Below the pieces are notes generated by a model, which was not told where the DNA came from, did no database searches, and was given only the letters and a program-made list of their open reading frames with translations. Shown piece after piece: positions 1 to 4,851 of a stretch of 6,449 nucleotides of DNA (positions are counted from its first letter, which is position 1; each line of letters begins with the position of its first letter). This stretch comes from Phycisphaeraceae bacterium (lineage in GTDB: Bacteria > Planctomycetota > Phycisphaerae > Phycisphaerales > UBA1924). Position numbers and translations under genes: made by a program. Location of the stretch: NCBI GenBank assembly GCA_009827215.1, contig WUAJ01000137.1:1-6449 (forward strand). Reading direction: 5' to 3'.

Positions 1-147
1 TTGAGCGGCTTCCAGTGCGAGCTGTGCCGCTTCGAGACGAGCGATCGCGGCTTCACGCGCGGATTCGGTGCTGCTCGCATGTGCGGTGCCGCTGACGAGC
101 AAGATGGTCGCCGTGATCAAAGAAGTATGGCGCAGAGAAATGGACAT
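1..147 (-). CDS. N-terminal fragment of an exported protein with signal peptide (runs off the left edge)
   Basis: On the minus strand an ATG at 147-145 opens a frame with no stop for 49 codons, up to the window edge. It begins MSISLRHTSL and continues with a hydrophobic stretch (ITATILLVSG, residues 11-20) and an Ala-x-Ala cleavage motif (THAH-like: TAHA, then SST, residues 21-27). This is a typical Sec signal peptide with cleavage expected after residue 24. What follows is rich in Ala, Glu, Arg and Leu with heptad-like spacing (residues 28-49), suggesting the start of a coiled coil or long helix. A clean GGAGG lies 9 bases before the ATG, which fixes the start. The mature domain is outside the window, so no function can be assigned. 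It is divergent from the zinc-ribbon gene at 307. Signal peptide and start are seen directly; export is inferred. Confidence 0.72.
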   Translation of the reverse strand, partial: MSISLRHTSLITATILLVSGTAHASSTESAREAAIARLEAAQLALEAAQ

Positions 148-156
148 GACTTGGAT

Positions 157-161
157 CCTCC
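157..161 (-). promoter_or_regulatory. Ribosome binding site of the exported-protein gene
   Basis: The plus strand reads CCTCC here, which is GGAGG on the minus strand, nine bases before the ATG at 147. It supports translation leftward in this region and argues against a plus-strand gene at 1-183. Confidence 0.65.
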
Positions 162-258
162 GAGGTCGTGGTCTGAGATGTAAACGAGGGCGAGCTCGTG
201 CTTTGGGTTGTTCGCCGGGTCCCCACCGGAGCGTGAGCAAAGGAGCGATCCGGCGTGA

Positions 259-264
259 TGTCAA
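259..264 (-). promoter_or_regulatory. Possible -35 element of the exported-protein gene
   Basis: The minus strand carries a perfect TTGACA. A hexamer 17 bases downstream (TTTGCT, 241-236) matches the -10 consensus at only three of six positions, so this promoter is tentative. It would give an mRNA leader of roughly 80 bases for the gene starting at 147. Confidence 0.25.
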
Positions 265-294
265 CCTCGATGCAACAGGATCAGCAGTTTTCCG

Positions 295-300
295 TAGAAT
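295..300 (+). promoter_or_regulatory. Candidate -10 element placed for leaderless transcription of the first zinc-ribbon gene
   Basis: TAGAAT matches the sigma-70 type -10 consensus at five of six positions and ends six bases before the GTG at 307, so the expected transcription start falls on or next to the start codon. The TAG inside the hexamer is also an in-frame stop, which excludes any start further upstream. There is no Shine-Dalgarno sequence before the GTG. No good -35 hexamer is visible. Short motifs like this arise by chance, so confidence is modest. Confidence 0.35.
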
Positions 301-306
301 CACAGA

Positions 307-1002
307 GTGCCCCGATCCCATACCTGTCCATCCTGTTTGAAGGAACTCGCGAAGATCCGCGCGATCCCTGACCCGCAGTACGCGCTCCCGATCGTGGTGT
401 GCCCTCGCTGTGAGCACACATCAGTGCGGACTCGACATCCCGACATCCAGTACTGGAGAGAGTTTCGTAGACTGCACGGCAGCTTACGCAGCTTGCTCCT
501 CCGATTGGCGCTGATCGTTGGTTCATCGCTCCTATTCTGGATGCTCGTGATGGTGAGCGACGAGCTGTTCTCTCCAGGCGGGCGATTCGATCCGGTGTAT
601 CCCATCGCGATCGGGGATGTGGACTATCTCATTGGTGGCGTATCAGTCCTCGGCGGATCAGTATTCCTGATGATGGTCGTGTCGATGCTGATGAGTCATC
701 GAAGAGTGTTCTTTGGAGCGCTCGTTCTGATTGTGCTCTCGTTGTTCTTTATCACGATCGATTTCATGACGACCGGCGCGATGCACCTAATCGCAACGAT
801 CGCGGACTTTGACTTTGGTGTGCACATGCCGAGCGGATCAGAGATGATCGATCGTTTCCAGCGTTTCGGATATCTGTTGAGTGTTTCGATGATCGGGATC
901 ATCCCAGCAATCGTGCTCCGGAACACCATCAATGACACTCCGCGACGAAGATTTAGACGCGTGCTGCGAAGAAAACGCAAGCAGAGGGGAAGCAATGACT
1001 GA
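307..1002 (+). CDS. Zinc-ribbon, four-helix integral membrane protein (first of a paralogous pair)
   Basis: The 231-residue protein has an N-terminal zinc ribbon with two cysteine pairs, CPSC at residues 7-10 and CPRC at 32-35. An HPDIQYW segment (44-50) and a basic stretch follow. Four hydrophobic helices are predicted at about residues 63-83, 105-129, 134-154 and 188-208, and the tail is strongly basic (RRRFRRVLRRKRKQR). Positive charges before helix 1, in the SHRR loop between helices 2 and 3, and in the tail place the ribbon and both termini in the cytoplasm. GTG at 307 is the only possible start, because an in-frame TAG lies at 295-297 and the first CPSC pair is only seven codons in. The gene overlaps the next one by eight bases, so the two are almost certainly cotranscribed. 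Function is unknown; zinc ribbons can bind metal, protein or nucleic acid, and the sequence does not say which. It is real as a gene because its domain order is repeated in its neighbour. Confidence 0.82.
   Translation: MPRSHTCPSCLKELAKIRAIPDPQYALPIVVCPRCEHTSVRTRHPDIQYWREFRRLHGSLRSLLLRLALIVGSSLLFWMLVMVSDELFSPGGRFDPVYPIAIGDVDYLIGGVSVLGGSVFLMMVVSMLMSHRRVFFGALVLIVLSLFFITIDFMTTGAMHLIATIADFDFGVHMPSGSEMIDRFQRFGYLLSVSMIGIIPAIVLRNTINDTPRRRFRRVLRRKRKQRGSND
984..990 (+). promoter_or_regulatory. Ribosome binding site that sets the start of the second zinc-ribbon gene
   Basis: GAGGGGA lies inside the 3' end of the upstream gene, with GAGG seven bases before the ATG at 995. It favours 995 over the in-frame ATG at 932, which would add 21 residues lying entirely within the upstream coding region. 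The stop of one gene and the start of the next share ATGACTGA, so translational coupling is likely. Confidence 0.6.
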
Positions 1003-2023
1003 GCAACAGCAGATTCCTGAGCAGTTCGACGAGATCCGTGCCGATCGTGCGTGCATCGGGTGCGGATTCAATCTCTACGCACAGCCGGTGACAAAGGAAG
1101 AGCACTACGGCTTAGCGATCTGTCGATGTCCAGAATGCGGCACAGTCGCGGCGCTCCAGCAGTATCCGACAATGACACACTGGGTGAACCGATTCCGAGC
1201 GTTGATCGCCGCGATTTGGGTGGTGGTGCTGCTCGCGTTCTTTGTTGGGAACACCGGAGCGATCTCAGGAATGACCGGCGCGGCGTGCGATGAGGGTGCT
1301 CGGCACATGGGGAATCTGATCGGACAGGCGCACCAGAACTGGGAAGACGAGAAGCTCATCAAGCTCAAAGCGATTGAAGCAGAGGGTGCAAGCGATACGC
1401 AAGCTGATCCGACATCAACTCAACCTGCGGCGCCCCTCGATCCACTCGCCGCACTCAATGCGCCGGGAACCACGATCATCACCAACAGCAATGGGGTGAC
1501 CACGATCAATGGGGTCACGATGACCACAACCACTGGGAATAGCAGCGGCGGACGATGGACGAGCATCACCAACGAATGGCGCGATGCTTATCTTGATGAC
1601 ACGATCGCACTCAATGGTGGACTATGGGCGAATGTCAATCGTGAGTTCCTGATCTTCCTCGTCCCGATGACCATTATCGGGACACTGTTCGGAATTTTCT
1701 GGAGCATTGCGTTGCTCGGCGCAACACGGAAGAAAGCGCTGCTGGTACCGCTTGTTGCGTGCAGCATCGGACTTGTGATCGTCCTCGCGATCCATGCGCC
1801 GGATCGGACTTATGTCTACGGCCAAAGCATCGCCGTGAGCATGTACGCGCCACTGATCGCGCCGATTATGTTCGCGTATCAGTTCCTCGTGATCGCGTTC
1901 GGGATCTGGATCGGTCGCAAAGTCGCGCGTGTGGTCGTGACGCTCGCGTTGCCCCCTCGCAGTCGAGTGCCGTTGTCGATCTTGTGGACACGCGATGGAT
2001 TGCCGATCCCAAGTGCAAAATAA
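995..2023 (+). CDS. Zinc-ribbon membrane protein with a large extracytoplasmic insert (second of the pair)
   Basis: The 342-residue protein (start chosen at ATG 995 from the GAGGGGA site) has cysteine pairs CIGC at residues 20-23 and CPEC at 45-48. The ribbon continues as GFNLYAQPV, close to the CGYDL-type ribbons frequent in planctomycete proteins. A first helix at about 69-89 leads into an insert of about 125 residues. This insert holds a charged helical part (W116 to E130), a Pro/Ala/Thr-rich part, and a Thr/Asn/Gly repeat at 158-181. Three more helices lie at about 217-241, 248-268 and 284-307. The RKK loop between helices 2 and 3 and the basic tail put the ribbon in the cytoplasm and the insert outside the membrane. 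Ribbon spacing and helix order match the upstream gene, so the pair looks like a tandem duplication. The gene ends six bases before the terminator hairpin. Its function is not recognisable; it may partner the upstream product. Confidence 0.85.
   Translation: MTEQQQIPEQFDEIRADRACIGCGFNLYAQPVTKEEHYGLAICRCPECGTVAALQQYPTMTHWVNRFRALIAAIWVVVLLAFFVGNTGAISGMTGAACDEGARHMGNLIGQAHQNWEDEKLIKLKAIEAEGASDTQADPTSTQPAAPLDPLAALNAPGTTIITNSNGVTTINGVTMTTTTGNSSGGRWTSITNEWRDAYLDDTIALNGGLWANVNREFLIFLVPMTIIGTLFGIFWSIALLGATRKKALLVPLVACSIGLVIVLAIHAPDRTYVYGQSIAVSMYAPLIAPIMFAYQFLVIAFGIWIGRKVARVVVTLALPPRSRVPLSILWTRDGLPIPSAK
1466..1537 (+). repeat. Short in-gene repeats encoding a Thr/Asn/Gly low-complexity segment
   Basis: CAATGGGGT occurs at 1489-1497 and again at 1507-1515, exactly 18 bases apart, and ACCACGATCA occurs at 1469-1478 and 1499-1508. 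The repeats stay in frame and encode NGVTTI followed by NGVTMT within residues 158-181. This looks like local duplication that extended the extracytoplasmic insert. Confidence 0.6.
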
Positions 2024-2047
2024 AAAATCCGCTCCATGAGGAGCGGG
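2022..2047 (-). terminator. Rho-independent terminator between the membrane-protein operon and dnaK, probably bidirectional
   Basis: CCGCTCC (2029-2035), loop ATGA and GGAGCGG (2040-2046) form a perfect 7-bp GC-rich stem. On the minus strand the hairpin is followed by A then TTTTTT, a strong terminator 27 bases past the dnaK stop. On the plus strand it is followed by a G/T-rich tract (GTTTGGGTTTGGTTTT), giving weaker termination for the operon that ends at 2023. Confidence 0.88.
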
Positions 2048-2073
2048 TTTGGGTTTGGTTTTAATGACTCGCT

Positions 2074-3990
2074 TTAGTTCTTGTCGTCGTTGACTTCGAA
2101 CTCGCCGTCGATGACATCGCCTTCGACATTCGCGCCGTCCGCGGCGGGCTGTGCGTTTTGTGCTTCAGCCGCGGCTTGCTCGTAGATGACCTTCCCGAGT
2201 TCCATGGAAGCGGTTTCGAGTTCCTTGAGTGCAGGCTCGATCTCTTCCTTGGTGACATTCTCGTTCTTGATCTTCTCTTCGAGCGCCGATGCGGCTGTCT
2301 CGATCTTCGAGCGGACATCCGCTGAGACCTTGTCGCCGTGCTCTTCAAGCGACTTTCGGGTCTGTGCAACCATCGCGTCTGCTTTGTTCTTGAGATCGAC
2401 GAGCTCGCGGCGCTTCTTGTCTTCTTCAGCATGCGCCTCGGCGTCGGACTTCATCTTGTTGATTTCGTCATCGGAGAGACCACCCGATCCTTCGATGCGG
2501 ATGTCGGCTTTCTTCCCGGTTCCCTTGTCGGTCGCGGAGACCTCGAGGATGCCGTTTGCGTCGATCTTGAACTCGACCTCGATCTGAGGCACGCCGCGAG
2601 GAGCGGGAGCGATGTCCGCGAGCTCAAACATTCCGAGCGTGCGGTTGTCCTTCGCGAACTCGCGCTCGCCTTGGAGGACATGGATCTGCACAGAAGGCTG
2701 ATTGTCCGCCGCGGTTGAGAAGGTCTCGGTCTTGGTGGTCGGGATGGTGGTGTTGCGTTCGATAAGCTTGGTCATCACGCCACCCATAGTCTCGACACCG
2801 AGCGAGAGTGGGGTCACATCGAGGAGGAGGACATCCTTGACATCACCGGTCAGTACGCCGCCTTGAACAGCGGCGCCGATCGCGACGACTTCGTCAGGGT
2901 TCACGGACTTGTTCGGATCTTTCCCGAAGATCTCCTTCGCGATCTCTTGGACCTTTGGCATGCGTGTCGAACCACCAACCAGAACGACCTCGTCGATCTT
3001 GGAGATATCGATTTTCGCGTCGCTCAGAGCGTTCTGACACGGTGCCTTGAGTCGATTAAAGAGATCATCACACAGGTCCTCGAACTTCGCTCGGCTCAGG
3101 GTTTCCTGGAGGTGCTTGGGTCCCGAATCGGTCGCGGTGATGAATGGCAGGTTGATCGTGGTTTCCTGAGAGTTGGAAAGCTCGATCTTCGCTTTTTCCG
3201 CGGCTTCCTTGAGGCGCTGCATCGCCATCGCGTCGCTGGTCAGGTCCACGCCTTCTTTCTTGCGGAACTCTTCAGCGAGGAAGTCGATGAGGCGCTGGTC
3301 CCAGTCGTCACCACCGAGGTGGGTATCGCCGTTGGTCGAGAGGACCTCGAATACCGATCCGCCGTCGCCGTCGTCACCGATCTCCATGACGGAGACATCG
3401 AAGGTGCCGCCGCCGAGGTCGAAGACCGCGATCTTCTTGTTGGATTTCTTTTCAAGCCCGTACGCGAGCGCTGCCGCGGTTGGTTCGTTAATGATGCGCT
3501 TGACTGTGAGTCCCGCGATCTCACCCGCGTCCTTGGTCGCTTGACGCTGCGCGTCATTGAAGTATGCAGGGACGGTGATGACCGCTTCGGTGACGGCTTC
3601 ACCGAGGTAGTCTTCAGCGGTGCGTTTGAGTTCTCCGAGGATCATCGCGGAGATCTGCTGCGGAGTGAACTCTTCGTCACGGACTTTGACTTGAACGAAG
3701 TCATCCGCGCCGCCTGTGAGTTCGTATGGGATGAGTTTCTCTTCTGAGCTCACCTCGCTGTGGCGACGGCCCATGAATCGTTTGATGGAGAACACGGTGT
3801 TCTTCGGATTGGTGACCTGCTGGTGCTTCGCTTGCTGACCAACGAGTCGCTCTCCCTTGTCAGTGAATCCGACAACGGAGGGGGTGGTTCGATTCCCTGA
3901 ACTATTGATGAGGACTTTGGGGGTGTCGCCTTCCATGACGGCGACGACCGAGTTGGTTGTCCCAAGGTCGATTCCGATGATTTTGCCCAT
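2074..3990 (-). CDS. dnaK: Molecular chaperone DnaK (Hsp70)
   Basis: This is a complete 638-residue DnaK, the normal bacterial length. It is the cytoplasmic ATP-dependent chaperone that binds unfolded peptides and normally works with DnaJ and GrpE. The ATPase domain (about 1-380) shows phosphate loop 1 IDLGTTNS (7-14), Lys70 in the IKRFMGRR segment, VPAYFND (140-146), INEPTAAALAYG (167-178), phosphate loop 2 FDLGGGTFDVS (190-200) with Thr196, and the adenosine motif VVLVGGSTRMP (335-345). The linker is VLLLDVTPLS (387-396). The substrate-binding beta domain and helical lid follow, and the flexible tail ends DVIDGEFEVNDDKN. The roughly 20-residue loop after Lys70 that Gram-positive DnaKs lack is present. 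ATG 3990 is preceded by AAAGGAG seven bases upstream. The gene stands alone: grpE and dnaJ are not adjacent in the window. Its upstream region carries a sigma-54 type promoter instead of a visible CIRCE site. Identification is certain. Confidence 0.99.
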   Translation of the reverse strand: MGKIIGIDLGTTNSVVAVMEGDTPKVLINSSGNRTTPSVVGFTDKGERLVGQQAKHQQVTNPKNTVFSIKRFMGRRHSEVSSEEKLIPYELTGGADDFVQVKVRDEEFTPQQISAMILGELKRTAEDYLGEAVTEAVITVPAYFNDAQRQATKDAGEIAGLTVKRIINEPTAAALAYGLEKKSNKKIAVFDLGGGTFDVSVMEIGDDGDGGSVFEVLSTNGDTHLGGDDWDQRLIDFLAEEFRKKEGVDLTSDAMAMQRLKEAAEKAKIELSNSQETTINLPFITATDSGPKHLQETLSRAKFEDLCDDLFNRLKAPCQNALSDAKIDISKIDEVVLVGGSTRMPKVQEIAKEIFGKDPNKSVNPDEVVAIGAAVQGGVLTGDVKDVLLLDVTPLSLGVETMGGVMTKLIERNTTIPTTKTETFSTAADNQPSVQIHVLQGEREFAKDNRTLGMFELADIAPAPRGVPQIEVEFKIDANGILEVSATDKGTGKKADIRIEGSGGLSDDEINKMKSDAEAHAEEDKKRRELVDLKNKADAMVAQTRKSLEEHGDKVSADVRSKIETAASALEEKIKNENVTKEEIEPALKELETASMELGKVIYEQAAAEAQNAQPAADGANVEGDVIDGEFEVNDDKN

Positions 3991-3997
3991 AGTGGTG

Positions 3998-4004
3998 CTC
4001 CTTT
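3998..4004 (-). promoter_or_regulatory. dnaK ribosome binding site
   Basis: The minus strand reads AAAGGAG, seven bases before the dnaK ATG. It confirms the start giving MGKIIGIDLGTT and lies five bases downstream of the leader hairpin at 4010-4031. Confidence 0.85.
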
Positions 4005-4009
4005 CCGAC

Positions 4010-4031
4010 TCCCACGAGCGGACTCGTAGGA
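4010..4031 (-). promoter_or_regulatory. Imperfect inverted repeat in the dnaK leader, just upstream of the ribosome binding site
   Basis: The plus strand reads TCC-C-ACGAG, then loop CGGA, then CTCGT-A-GGA. Eight of nine pairs match, with one C/A mismatch. In the predicted dnaK mRNA this folds into a hairpin ending five bases before AAAGGAG. It does not match CIRCE (TTAGCACTC-N9-GAGTGCTAA). It could be a leader hairpin that affects stability or translation, or a DNA operator. On the mRNA the outer UCCU could instead pair with AGGA of the Shine-Dalgarno site. Confidence 0.45.
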
Positions 4032-4061
4032 TAAATGCAAGTTGTGGTTGCTGGAGTAGTT

Positions 4062-4078
4062 TGCAAGAGCCGTGCCAA
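4062..4078 (-). promoter_or_regulatory. Sigma-54 (RpoN) -24/-12 promoter of dnaK
   Basis: Read on the minus strand the segment is TTGGCACG, spacer GCTC, TTGCA. This satisfies every position of the sigma-54 core consensus YTGGCACG-N4-TTGCW, with the invariant GG and GC dinucleotides exactly ten bases apart. It points toward dnaK; the predicted transcription start is near 4051, giving a leader of about 61 bases that contains the hairpin and the ribosome binding site. With equal base frequencies a core match of this quality is expected about 0.0008 times on both strands of this window. Sigma-54 polymerase needs an AAA+ enhancer-binding activator, and candidate upstream sites lie at 4177-4203. 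No transcript data are available to confirm it. Confidence 0.72.
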
Positions 4079-4176
4079 ACTCAGTGGTCAAGGTCCTCAG
4101 AATTCCGGTCATTGGGACGATCTGGGAGAGAACAAGCGGCTTATTGAGTACAGAATCGCACTCAGAGGCACATGGG

Positions 4177-4203
4177 CTGCCAGACTGGCAGGATACGATC
4201 CTG
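4177..4203. promoter_or_regulatory. Two interlocked perfect palindromes in the dnaK/SDR divergent region
   Basis: CTGCCA-GAC-TGGCAG (4177-4191) and CAGGAT-ACG-ATCCTG (4189-4203) are both perfect 6-3-6 inverted repeats. They share the CAG at 4189-4191, and their centres are 12 bases apart, roughly one helical turn. Relative to the dnaK start predicted near 4051 they centre at about -133 and -145, the usual range for sigma-54 enhancer sites. They also end one base before the likely SDR start codon at 4205, so they could equally be an operator of that gene or alternative RNA hairpins. Confidence 0.5.
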
Positions 4204-4204
4204 T

Positions 4205-4738
4205 ATGTCAGCTTACCCACTGCATCCGGAGCAAGGCACAGTGATCTGTGTCGGAACGAGCGGGATGCTCGCCGGATGCACACGAAAGCTCCTCGATGAG
4301 GGATGGCGTATCCACGCGATCGCACGCTCACAGCACAAGCTCGATGCGTTGGGTGCTGGGAGCTCGGGTCAGTTGACCACAGCAAGCTGCGATTATCACG
4401 ATCTCGATGCGTTCGAGCGAGCACTTGATCGTGCAGGGACGCATGTGTCCGCGATCCTCTACTGGATCCATAGCAGCGGACAAGGAGCGATTGATATGAT
4501 CCATCGTCGCTATGCGAGCATCGATCGCTGTCGAGTGGTGGCGTCATCGTATGAGCCGACACAAGATTCGGATGTATCAGAACGGATCGTAAAGCTTGGC
4601 TTTGTGATCCTTGGGGCGAGATCAAGATGGTTGACGCATGAAGAAATATCAGAGGGGGTCCACCGAGCATTTATTTCTGGGGATGCCAAGGCAGTTGTTG
4701 GGGTTGTTGAGCCTTTGGAGTTGAGACCTCAATCATGA
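4205..4738 (+). CDS. Small Rossmann-fold NAD(P)-binding SDR-like protein
   Basis: The 177-residue protein starts with a nucleotide-binding beta-alpha-beta unit: strand TVICV (12-16), glycine motif GTSGMLAG (17-24), helix, then strand RIHAIARS (35-42). Arg41 after the second strand suggests NADP rather than NAD. Later marks are CDYHDLDAFERAL (62-74), LYWIHSSG (85-92), SRWLTHEEIS (140-149) and VGVVEPLELRP near the end. From memory, this set resembles a family of short (about 180-residue) SDR-like proteins known from Bacillus and others as 'short-chain dehydrogenase'. Those proteins lack the classical YxxxK catalytic pair, and I do not see it here either, so activity and substrate are unknown. 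ATG 4205 is preferred over ATG 4172: 4172 would have its AGAGG only three bases away and would place its first codons across the palindromes. AGGA lies about eleven bases before 4205. The gene is divergent from dnaK. Confidence 0.8.
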   Translation: MSAYPLHPEQGTVICVGTSGMLAGCTRKLLDEGWRIHAIARSQHKLDALGAGSSGQLTTASCDYHDLDAFERALDRAGTHVSAILYWIHSSGQGAIDMIHRRYASIDRCRVVASSYEPTQDSDVSERIVKLGFVILGARSRWLTHEEISEGVHRAFISGDAKAVVGVVEPLELRPQS

Positions 4739-4797
4739 AAAGAGTTTTATTGTGCGCAGTCCCAATGATTTTTTTGTTTGCCTGTACGTTCAAATAG
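4735..4797 (+). CDS. Possible 20-residue membrane or lipoprotein-like micro-ORF
   Basis: ATG 4735 overlaps the SDR stop codon as ATGA, a classic translational-coupling arrangement. The frame encodes a basic start (MKR), a hydrophobic core and LFAC-TFK before TAG. It has the shape of a lipoprotein signal peptide or a tiny membrane peptide of the entericidin type, but it ends three residues after the Cys, and Phe at the -2 position is a poor lipobox. No Shine-Dalgarno site lies at usual distance (the nearest, GGAG, is 14 bases away). It may be a real small peptide, the remnant of a larger lipoprotein gene, or chance. Confidence 0.3.
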   Translation: MKRVLLCAVPMIFLFACTFK

Positions 4798-4839
4798 TGT
4801 ACATTTGGGTGTTGTTCATGTGAATTATTAATACGAATT

Positions 4840-4846
4840 GAGGAGA
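4840..4846 (+). promoter_or_regulatory. Ribosome binding site of the PEP-CTERM gene
   Basis: GAGGAGA lies five to six bases before the ATG at 4852 and is the strongest Shine-Dalgarno site on the plus strand of this window. It sits in an AT-rich stretch (4798-4851). Loose -35/-10 candidates (TTGGGT at 4805; TATTAA at 4826) are present there, but none is convincing. Confidence 0.7.
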
Positions 4847-4851
4847 TAACA

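Noticed and set aside
1..183. Plus-strand open frame at the left edge
   Set aside because: The minus strand here has a Shine-Dalgarno site and a signal peptide; the plus-strand frame has neither and is open only because of codon bias.
932..994. Upstream in-frame ATG that would lengthen the second zinc-ribbon protein by 21 residues
   Set aside because: The extension lies wholly inside the previous gene, and GAGGGGA is correctly spaced for ATG 995.
2863..3747. A long plus-strand open frame (294 codons) antisense to dnaK
   Set aside because: It is the well-known mirror frame of dnaK codon usage; such antisense-Hsp70 frames were once mistaken for an NAD-specific glutamate dehydrogenase. It has no ribosome binding site and no domain of its own, and the opposite strand is an intact DnaK.
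4172..4204. ATG 4172 as the start of the SDR gene
   Set aside because: The nearest purine-rich site is only three bases away, and the extra eleven residues would be encoded by the palindromes; the Rossmann fold begins well after ATG 4205. It is not fully excluded.
3991..4204. CIRCE operator or sigma-32 promoter for dnaK
   Set aside because: I searched both strands for TTAGCACTC-N9-GAGTGCTAA and for CTTGAA/CCCCAT-type pairs and found no acceptable match; a TTGACC near 4089 lacks a reasonable -10.
3750..4670. A 306-codon minus-strand open frame spanning the dnaK start, the intergenic region and the SDR gene
   Set aside because: Its composition is Arg/Ser-rich and without domains; it overlaps the dnaK N-terminus in another frame and the SDR gene on the other strand, both of which have recognisable motifs.
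4791..4807. CAAAT-N7-ATTTG inverted repeat after the micro-ORF
   Set aside because: Five AT-rich pairs with a seven-base loop and no T tract are too weak for a terminator and likely by chance in AT-rich DNA.
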